Of a stretch of 6,805 nucleotides of DNA, positions 1 through 5,518 are shown piece by piece. The notes beneath the pieces were generated by a model. It did not search any database. It was given only the letters and a program-made list of their open reading frames with translations, and had not been told where the DNA came from. Origin of the DNA: an uncultured Clostridia bacterium (GTDB lineage Bacteria > Bacillota > Clostridia > Christensenellales > CAG-138); contig CALEPU010000075.1 in assembly GCA_937913075.1 (NCBI GenBank), positions 1 to 6,805 of the forward strand, read 5' to 3'. Numbering within the stretch: position 1 is the stretch's first letter; every line of letters begins with the position of its first letter. The translations under genes and the position numbers were made by a program.

Positions 1-1002
1 AAGGGTGAGCTTGCCGAGCTTATTTTAAGCTTTACCGACGAAGAGCTCGACTTTGCCTGTAAGCACGCGAGCCGTATCGCGCAGGAGCATTACGGCAAGC
101 GCATCTTTTTGAGGGGGATTGTGGAATTTACAAATATTTGCCGCAACAACTGCTACTACTGCGGTATCAGGTGCGGCAACGCAAACGTCGAAAGATACCG
201 CCTCACAAAGCAGCAGATAATGGACTGCTGCGCCGCAGGTCATGAATACGGCTACCGCACCTTCGTTTTGCAGGGAGGAGAGGACCCGTATTTTGACGAC
301 GACCGTATGTGCGATATAGTTTCGGGCATCCGTGAGGCGTATCCTGACTGCGCTATAACCCTCTCGCTCGGCGAGAGAAGCTATGAGTCCTACCGCCGTT
401 TGAAGGAGGCGGGAGCCGATCGCTATCTTCTGCGGCACGAGACCGCAAACGAAGCTCATTACGGCATGCTCCACCCGAAGGAGCTGAGCCTTAAAAACCG
501 CATACAATGCCTTTATGATTTAAAGGAGCTCGGCTATCAGGTCGGCTGCGGCTGTATGGTGGGTTCGCCCTATCAAACCCCCGAGCATCTTGCGGAGGAT
601 CTTTTATTCATGGCGGATCTCAAACCGCACATGGTGGGCATAGGTCCTTTCATTCCGCACCACGATACTCCGTTTAAGGATATGAAAGCGGGAACATTGA
701 GGCAGACGCTCATAATGCTTGCCCTCACAAGAATAATGCTGCCGGACGTACTGCTGCCCGCGACCACCGCACTCGGCACGATAGACCCGATGGGACGCGA
801 GAAGGGCGTGCTTGCCGGCGCAAACGTCATAATGCCCAATCTTTCGCCTACTGAGGTGCGCAAGCAGTATCTGCTGTATGACAACAAGATCTGCACCGGC
901 GAGGAGTCGGCAGAGTGCCGCTCCTGCCTTGAAAGAAGGATGCGGGCAATAGGCTACGAGGTCGTCGTCGGCAGGGGAGACCACGCGGGAATGATGAATT
1001 GA
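1..1002 (+). CDS. hydE: [FeFe]-hydrogenase H-cluster radical SAM maturase HydE (5' end truncated by window)
   Basis: HydE is a radical S-adenosylmethionine enzyme. In H-cluster maturation it processes the iron-carbonyl-cyanide synthon made by HydG before assembly on HydF. The reading frame is open from base 1, giving 333 residues. The known T. maritima enzyme has about 348, so only a short N-terminal piece is missing. The TTG at 109 lies inside conserved HydE sequence and is not the start. The radical SAM CX3CX2C motif (CRNNCYYC) is at fragment residues 47-54, within the HydE block RGIVEFTNICRNNC. Other family signatures are GEDPYF, SLGER, EAGADRYLLRHETAN, MVGIGPFIPH, LPATTALGT and GANVIMPNLSP. 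A C-terminal C-X7-C-X2-C set (residues 298, 306, 309) matches the second, non-essential cluster site of T. maritima HydE. It ends 26 bp before the NifH-like gene and appears to be in the same operon. The family call is firm; which hydrogenase it serves is not visible. Confidence 0.95.
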   Translation, partial: KGELAELILSFTDEELDFACKHASRIAQEHYGKRIFLRGIVEFTNICRNNCYYCGIRCGNANVERYRLTKQQIMDCCAAGHEYGYRTFVLQGGEDPYFDDDRMCDIVSGIREAYPDCAITLSLGERSYESYRRLKEAGADRYLLRHETANEAHYGMLHPKELSLKNRIQCLYDLKELGYQVGCGCMVGSPYQTPEHLAEDLLFMADLKPHMVGIGPFIPHHDTPFKDMKAGTLRQTLIMLALTRIMLPDVLLPATTALGTIDPMGREKGVLAGANVIMPNLSPTEVRKQYLLYDNKICTGEESAECRSCLERRMRAIGYEVVVGRGDHAGMMN

Positions 1003-1014
1003 TCGAGGACAAAA

Positions 1015-1020
1015 AGAGGT
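1015..1020 (+). promoter_or_regulatory. Ribosome binding site of the NifH-like gene
   Basis: AGAGGT lies 8 bp before the ATG at 1029, in the 26-bp gap after hydE. There is no room for a terminator in the gap, which supports co-transcription with hydE. Confidence 0.6.
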
Positions 1021-1028
1021 AAAAAGGT

Positions 1029-1790
1029 ATGATCAAAATAGCGGTTTACGGCAAGGGCGGCATAGGCAAATCCACCACTGTCTCAAACGTTGCCGCGGCA
1101 CTGGCGGACAGGGGCTTAAAGGTCATGCAGATCGGCTGCGATCCCAAAGCGGACTCGACCTCGTGTCTGCACGGCGGCACGAAAACAGCGACCGTGCTCG
1201 AGCTTGTTCGCGGAGGCGGCGCCTTCACACTCGACGATATGGTGACCATAGGCTGCGGCGGAGTGATCTGCGTCGAGGCCGGAGGTCCCACGCCGGGGCT
1301 CGGCTGTGCGGGAAGGGGCATAATAGCCGCGCTCGATAAGCTCAAAGAGAAGGGCGCTTACGAGGCGTACCGTCCCGACATCGTATTCTACGACGTTCTT
1401 GGCGACGTGGTCTGCGGCGGCTTCTCTATGCCCATGCGTCAGGGTTACGCCGATAAGGTGTTCATAGTGACCTCCGGCGAAAACATGGCGATACACGCGG
1501 CGGCGAACATTGCCGTGGCGGTCAACAATTTCCGCGACCGCGGCTATGCGGGACTCGGTGGGCTTATATTAAACAGCCGCAACGTCAAAAACGAGCGCGA
1601 GAAGGTCGAGGAGCTGGCTTCCGATATCGAGAGCAAGATCGTCGGCATACTGCCGCACAGCGAGCTGGTGCCGATGGCTGAGGAGCAGGGCAAGACCGTT
1701 ATAGAGGCGTATCCCGAAAGCGAGATGGCGGGGGAGTACCGCCGCTTGGCGGAGGAACTGCTTAATGCCTGCGGGGTGAAATTATGCTGA
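1029..1790 (+). CDS. NifH-like nitrogenase-type iron protein (ATP-dependent reductase)
   Basis: This is a NifH/BchL-superfamily iron protein. Such proteins form homodimers carrying one [4Fe-4S] cluster at the subunit interface and couple ATP hydrolysis to low-potential electron transfer to a NifDK-like component 1. The 253 residues show the deviant Walker A motif GKGGIGKST (8-16), the switch I-type CDPKADST (37-44), the first cluster cysteine Cys93 in GCAGRG and the second, Cys129, in GDVVCGGF. The arginine of GCAGRG, which is the ADP-ribosylation site in some NifH proteins, is also kept. It is shorter than typical NifH (about 275-295) but no hallmark is missing. It starts at ATG 1029 after a good Shine-Dalgarno site, and its stop overlaps the next gene by 7 bp, suggesting translational coupling to its partner. 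The electron acceptor is inferred to be the two downstream component 1 proteins. Because those lack cofactor ligands, it should not be labelled a true dinitrogenase reductase. Confidence 0.93.
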   Translation: MIKIAVYGKGGIGKSTTVSNVAAALADRGLKVMQIGCDPKADSTSCLHGGTKTATVLELVRGGGAFTLDDMVTIGCGGVICVEAGGPTPGLGCAGRGIIAALDKLKEKGAYEAYRPDIVFYDVLGDVVCGGFSMPMRQGYADKVFIVTSGENMAIHAAANIAVAVNNFRDRGYAGLGGLILNSRNVKNEREKVEELASDIESKIVGILPHSELVPMAEEQGKTVIEAYPESEMAGEYRRLAEELLNACGVKLC

Positions 1791-3139
1791 AACGCGTTGG
1801 CGCAAGCACCATAGAATGCGGCGCCTCCTTCTTCCGCGAGGGAGCCGCCGTCGCGATCGGCGAGGCTTCTTTTCCCGCGCCGTTTATCTCAGGACTTGAA
1901 TACTCGTCCCCTGCGCGCGGTACTTGGAACATAGTCCACACGGGAATGCTCATACCTGAGGCGCATGAGATCTTCGTCTGTGCCGCAGGCTGTCTCCGAG
2001 GCGTGGTGCTGACCGCTGCCGAAATGAACGCCGAGGAGCGGTTTTCCACCGTCGCCGTCAGAGAACGCGACCTCTTGGAGGGCGATATGGAGCAGCTCAT
2101 AGTCGAGGGCGTTTCGGATATAATCGGCAAGCTTACCGCAAGGGGCAAACGCCCGCCGGCAGTGCTCGTTTATACAAGCTGTGTGCATCATTTCTCCGGC
2201 TGCGATATCGAGGCGGCGTATGCCGCGCTGAAAGAGAGGTTTCCCGATATCGACTTCACCGATTGTTATATGAACCCCATAATGCGAAAGAGCGGCTTGA
2301 CGCCGGATCAATTAATGCGGAGCCGCCTGTATTCGCTGATAAAGCCGCGGGAGCTTAATAAAGACGCCGTCGCCATAATCGGCAACGACCTGCCCACCGA
2401 CGAGGACAGCGAGCTTGTTGCTCTGATCAAAGCTTCCCACAAGCGCCTTCACGAGATAACCTCCTGCCAAACTTACGAGGAGTATCAAAATATGGGCGAG
2501 GCTTCGCTCTACATAAGCTATTACCCCGCGGCTAAGGCGGGCGGCGACGAGCTTTCGCGCCGCTTGGGCGGACGGCACGTATACCTTCCGTTCAGCCTTG
2601 ATTATGACGAGATCGAGGCTGAGCTCGATACCCTATGCGGCCTTATCTCCGCCGAGCCGCCGAACCACGCCGCAAAGCGCGAGGAGTGCAAAAAGGCGCT
2701 TGCCGAGGCATTGAAGGTCGTCGGAAATACGCCGATCGCCGTCGATTATACCGCAGTGCCGCGTCCCTTGGGGCTTTGCAGGCTGCTTTTAGACGCCGGC
2801 TTCAACGTCAAAAGAGTCTACGCAGACAGCTTCTCCGGCGAGGAGAAGAAGGACTTCGAGCTGTTAAAGCGCTCACATCCCGAGCTTACGGTCTGCGCTG
2901 CGGTCCACGCGAAGATGCGCTTTACAGAGGATGTTGGCGAGCATTACCTTGCCATAGGGCAAAAGGCGGCATACTTTTTAAACACCGACAATTTCGTCAA
3001 TATTGTGGAGGGCGGCGGAATGTTCGGCTATCAGGCTATAATAAAGCTTTGTACTCTCATTAAAGAAGCTCGGCTCAACACCAAGCCCATGCGTGAGCTG
3101 GTGCAGATAAAGGGCTTGGGCTGTGGGTGCTGCGTATGA
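1784..3139 (+). CDS. NifD-like nitrogenase component 1 subunit (not a true NifD)
   Basis: This 451-residue protein belongs to the component 1 family (NifD, NifE, BchN, CfbD and unassigned homologues). Likely cluster ligands are Cys70 in VCAAGCLRG, aligning with NifD Cys88, and Cys133 in YTSCVHHFSGCD, aligning with NifD Cys154. Cys66 and Cys140 lie next to them. A clear equivalent of NifD Cys62 is absent at the expected spacing; Cys12 or Cys66 could substitute. By eye, the FeMo-co ligand Cys275 aligns with Tyr246 (ISYYPAA), and the His442 region aligns with VEGGGMFGYQ, which has no histidine. The protein ends in an unusual cysteine-rich tail, GLGCGCCV (445-451 inclusive of the last residue). 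It starts at ATG 1784 behind GGGGTG and overlaps the NifH-like stop; its own stop overlaps the next start as ATGA. It probably forms a heteromer with the NifK-like product and receives electrons from the NifH-like protein. The substrate is unknown. NifE-like scaffold activity is an alternative, but no nifB is visible. Confidence 0.85.
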   Translation: MLKRVGASTIECGASFFREGAAVAIGEASFPAPFISGLEYSSPARGTWNIVHTGMLIPEAHEIFVCAAGCLRGVVLTAAEMNAEERFSTVAVRERDLLEGDMEQLIVEGVSDIIGKLTARGKRPPAVLVYTSCVHHFSGCDIEAAYAALKERFPDIDFTDCYMNPIMRKSGLTPDQLMRSRLYSLIKPRELNKDAVAIIGNDLPTDEDSELVALIKASHKRLHEITSCQTYEEYQNMGEASLYISYYPAAKAGGDELSRRLGGRHVYLPFSLDYDEIEAELDTLCGLISAEPPNHAAKREECKKALAEALKVVGNTPIAVDYTAVPRPLGLCRLLLDAGFNVKRVYADSFSGEEKKDFELLKRSHPELTVCAAVHAKMRFTEDVGEHYLAIGQKAAYFLNTDNFVNIVEGGGMFGYQAIIKLCTLIKEARLNTKPMRELVQIKGLGCGCCV

Positions 3140-4293
3140 AACAGACGGCAAGCTTTATTTCGACATACAGCGCCGACGTTTTCGGCGTCTGCTCCGCGCT
3201 TTTCGAGCTCGGCGGCATGGTGATAATGCACGACGCATCCGGCTGCAATTCGACCTACTCTACCCATGACGAGCCGCGCTGGTATGATATGGAAAGCATG
3301 GTTTACATATCGGGCCTTTCCGAGATGGAGGCCATAATGGGCGACGATGAAAAGCTCATTTCCGACGTCGTGCGCGACGCAAAAATGCTCAACCCCAATT
3401 TCATTGCAGTCGCCGGCACGCCCATACCCGCTATGACGGGCTTCGATTTTGAAGCTGCCGCAAGTGTTATTGAGGCAAGAACGGGAATACCCTCCTTCGG
3501 ATTTGCGACGGCGGGCATGGAAACCTATATCAAGGGCGCCGGCATGGCGCTCGAAGCGGTCGTCCGCAGGTTTGCAAAACGCGATATCAAGAGGACCGAG
3601 CGCCTCTCCTGCAATATTCTGGGGCTAACCCCGCTCGATTTTTCGATAAACGGTGAGGATAAGTCAGTTGCCGAGCGGCTCCGCAGCAGCGGCTTTGAGC
3701 CGAACGTCCCACTTGCAATGGGCTGTCGGTTTGAGGAGCTCCAACGGCTCGGCGCGGCGCATGTCAATCTCGTTGTCTCCGCCGCAGGTATCCCCGCCGC
3801 AAGGGCGCTCGAAAGCATTTTCGGCACGCCGTACGTCTTGGGCCTGCCCGCAGCAGGCGAATACTCAAAACGCCTCATATCGAGGCTTCGTTCCGCAGCT
3901 AACAGCGGCGCCTCCCATGAAAAGCAGACGCTCCTCGGGCAAGACGCCTGTAAGACAAGGGGCGGTATTGCCGTAATAGGCGAGGGCGTGCGCTCGCTCG
4001 CGCTTGCCGAGGCGATAAAGCTCGATACGGGGAAGGACGCCTGTGTCGTCTGCGCTGCGGAGGACAATGCGCCTTATCTTCGCCGGTGCGATATCTGCGC
4101 TCCGGATGAGGACGATATAATAGAGGCGATAAGCTCTGCCGATACCGTCATAGCCGATCCGCTTTTTAAGCCGATAGTGCCTGCGGAAAAGCGCTTTATC
4201 CCCCTGCCGCACGAGGCTTTCTCCGGCAGGATATTCAGAAAGGACATTCCGGATCTTGTCAAAGACCTCGGAGCTGTAATTAAATTGCTTTAA
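3136..4293 (+). CDS. NifK-like nitrogenase component 1 subunit (not a true NifK)
   Basis: This 385-residue second component 1 subunit is shorter than NifK (about 510-520). Its N-terminal part follows the NifK P-cluster region: Cys19 in FGVCSALF corresponds to NifK Cys70, and Cys37 in DASGCNSTY to Cys95. The segment GTPIPAMTGFD (94-104) aligns with NifK TTCMAEVIGDD and has Pro96 where Cys153 would be, so one P-cluster ligand is lost. The C-terminal part carries two CX2C pairs, CVVC (303-306) and CDIC (318-321), which are not a nitrogenase feature that I recognise. I chose ATG 3136 because it forms a 4-bp ATGA overlap with the previous stop. A GTG at 3127 would add three residues and has no better ribosome site. 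Tight coupling to the NifD-like gene implies a heteromeric complex. Product and substrate are unknown; the family assignment rests on alignment by eye and position in the H-D-K order. Confidence 0.82.
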   Translation: MKQTASFISTYSADVFGVCSALFELGGMVIMHDASGCNSTYSTHDEPRWYDMESMVYISGLSEMEAIMGDDEKLISDVVRDAKMLNPNFIAVAGTPIPAMTGFDFEAAASVIEARTGIPSFGFATAGMETYIKGAGMALEAVVRRFAKRDIKRTERLSCNILGLTPLDFSINGEDKSVAERLRSSGFEPNVPLAMGCRFEELQRLGAAHVNLVVSAAGIPAARALESIFGTPYVLGLPAAGEYSKRLISRLRSAANSGASHEKQTLLGQDACKTRGGIAVIGEGVRSLALAEAIKLDTGKDACVVCAAEDNAPYLRRCDICAPDEDDIIEAISSADTVIADPLFKPIVPAEKRFIPLPHEAFSGRIFRKDIPDLVKDLGAVIKLL

Positions 4294-4311
4294 ATCGGGC
4301 AGGTCCCGTTA

Positions 4312-4320
4312 AAGGAAAGG
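4312..4320 (+). promoter_or_regulatory. Ribosome binding site of the substrate-binding lipoprotein gene
   Basis: AAGGAAAGG lies 7 bp before ATG 4328, in the 34-bp gap after the NifK-like gene. No hairpin or T-run is present in the gap, so readthrough from the nitrogenase-like genes is likely. Confidence 0.6.
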
Positions 4321-4327
4321 AAAAAAC

Positions 4328-5452
4328 ATGAACATTAAACGCTTTTTGAGCCTGATGCTTGCCGTCTGCATGCTGCTGTGCGCATTTGCTTTCGTCGGTT
4401 GTTCAGAGGGCAAAAAGAACGATCCCACTGCCACCCATACAGTAGTCGACCATAACGACAACAGGGTAGAAGTGCCTAACACCGTCGAACGTATTGTCGT
4501 CTGCGACATATTCCCGCTGCCTTCGGTGCTCACGGTATTCTTTGACTCTGCCGAGAAGATAGTCGGCATGGCTCCCGCAAGCATGCTCGCCGCCAAGAAC
4601 GGGCTTTTGGGCGAGCTGTATCCCGAGATATTAAATGCCGAGACGGGCTTTATCGACGGCTCCAGCGTCAATATCGAGGAGCTTATGAAGCTCGATCCCG
4701 ACGTGGTGTTTTATTCCGCTTCAAGCCCTGAGCTTGGCGAGCAGCTCCGCGCCGCGGGCTTTGCCGCGATAGCCGTCTCAGTCAACAAATGGGATTACAA
4801 CGCGATAGAGACTCTGAACCACTGGATAGAGCTTTTCAGCGAGATATTCCCCGCCAACGCCAAGGCGGATAAGGTCAAGACCTATTCCGAGGATATGTAT
4901 AAGCTCGTACAGGACCGCGTTAAGGATATTCCCGAGGAGGAGCGCGAGCGCGTATTCTTCCTCTTCCAGTACAGCGAGACCAATATGCTCACCTCCGGAC
5001 GCAAGTTCTTCGGCGAGTGGTGGGCCGAGGCGATAGGCGCAGTCAACGTGGCGAACGAGCTTGCCACAGACAACTCCGTCGCCGTCAATATGGAGCAGGT
5101 GTACGCATGGGATCCCTCGCTCATATTCATAACCAACTTCACCACCGCAGTGCCGGATACCCTCTATAACAACGAGGTCGGCAACTACGATTGGAGCGAG
5201 ATAGACGCCGTAAAGCAGCAGCGGGTCTACAAGATGCCCCTTGGCATGTACCGCAGCTATACCCCCGGCGCGGATACGCCCATCACCCTGCTGTGGCTCG
5301 CAAAGACCGCATATCCCGAGTATTTCGAGGATATAGACATAATCGAGCGCACGGTCGATTATTACCGCGACGTGTTCGGCGTTACCTTAACGCCTGAGCA
5401 GGCGGAGTCCATTTTCGCGCCTGCCGCCGACGCGGGCAACGTAAAGCTGTAA
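4328..5452 (+). CDS. FecB/BtuF-type ABC transporter substrate-binding lipoprotein
   Basis: This 374-residue binding protein belongs to the periplasmic-binding family used for Fe(III)-siderophores, haem and cobalamin (COG0614 / Peripla_BP_2 type). It has a basic start (MNIKR), a hydrophobic stretch at 6-24 and a lipobox-like FVGC with Cys25 as the lipidation site, so it should be anchored to the outer face of the cytoplasmic membrane. The mature region opens with the family pattern DHNDNRVEVPNTVERIVV (38-55). It continues through NIEELMKLDPDVVFY in the first lobe and ends in a helical region with PGADTPITLLWLAKTAYPEYF. The ligand cannot be read from the sequence. The partner permease and ATPase are not in the window, so they may lie beyond its edges or the protein may use a shared transporter. 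Placement after the nitrogenase-like H-D-K genes suggests import of a metal chelate, corrinoid or other ligand used by, or made with, that complex. This link is inference. Confidence 0.88.
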   Translation: MNIKRFLSLMLAVCMLLCAFAFVGCSEGKKNDPTATHTVVDHNDNRVEVPNTVERIVVCDIFPLPSVLTVFFDSAEKIVGMAPASMLAAKNGLLGELYPEILNAETGFIDGSSVNIEELMKLDPDVVFYSASSPELGEQLRAAGFAAIAVSVNKWDYNAIETLNHWIELFSEIFPANAKADKVKTYSEDMYKLVQDRVKDIPEEERERVFFLFQYSETNMLTSGRKFFGEWWAEAIGAVNVANELATDNSVAVNMEQVYAWDPSLIFITNFTTAVPDTLYNNEVGNYDWSEIDAVKQQRVYKMPLGMYRSYTPGADTPITLLWLAKTAYPEYFEDIDIIERTVDYYRDVFGVTLTPEQAESIFAPAADAGNVKL

Positions 5453-5480
5453 GCCGAAAGCCGAAAGACGAAAGCCGATG
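5453..5480 (+). repeat. Imperfect 7-bp tandem repeat in the spacer before hydF
   Basis: Directly after the lipoprotein stop codon there are four 7-bp units: GCCGAAA, GCCGAAA, GACGAAA, GCCGATG. The array is short and purine-rich, and no known protein site is recognised. It may be simple slippage sequence or contribute to spacing within the operon mRNA. Confidence 0.5.
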
Positions 5481-5504
5481 GGGAAGCTCCCGATCGACAA
5501 ACAG

Positions 5505-5511
5505 AAAGGAG
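5505..5511 (+). promoter_or_regulatory. Ribosome binding site of hydF
   Basis: AAAGGAG lies 7 bp before ATG 5519 and is a strong Shine-Dalgarno match that fixes the hydF start. The next methionine, Met19, lies inside the GTPase P-loop. Confidence 0.7.
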
Positions 5512-5518
5512 CAGCACG

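Noticed and set aside
25..507. Antisense open frame of 160 codons inside hydE
   Set aside because: It lies wholly opposite a well-conserved radical SAM coding region, has no recognisable motif, and is typical of shadow frames in GC-rich genes.
109..1002. HydE starting at the TTG at 109
   Set aside because: The 36 codons upstream are in frame, open to base 1 and read as HydE N-terminal sequence, so the gene is truncated by the window edge and does not start at 109.
3127..3138. GTG start for the NifK-like gene at 3127
   Set aside because: The ATG at 3136 forms a standard ATGA stop-start overlap with the NifD-like gene. The GTG has no better ribosome site and adds only three residues.
3525..4067. 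Antisense open frame of 180 codons opposite the NifK-like gene
   Set aside because: It has a low-complexity Ser/Ala/Arg-rich product and no ribosome site or family signature. The + strand gene is supported by alignment and operon structure.
1029..4293. Genuine nitrogenase (nifHDK)
   Set aside because: The D/K-like proteins are short and lack the FeMo-co ligands and at least one P-cluster cysteine, and no nifB/E/N is present.
1029..4293. Light-independent protochlorophyllide or chlorin reductase (BchLNB/BchXYZ), or coenzyme F430 CfbCD
   Set aside because: There is no pigment-synthesis context and the organism looks like a non-phototrophic anaerobe. CfbD is a single component 1 protein, whereas two different subunits are encoded here.
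5480..5491. Possible terminator hairpin (GGGGAAGCTCCC) before hydF
   Set aside because: The stem is only about 4 bp with no T-run after it, which is too weak to call a terminator.
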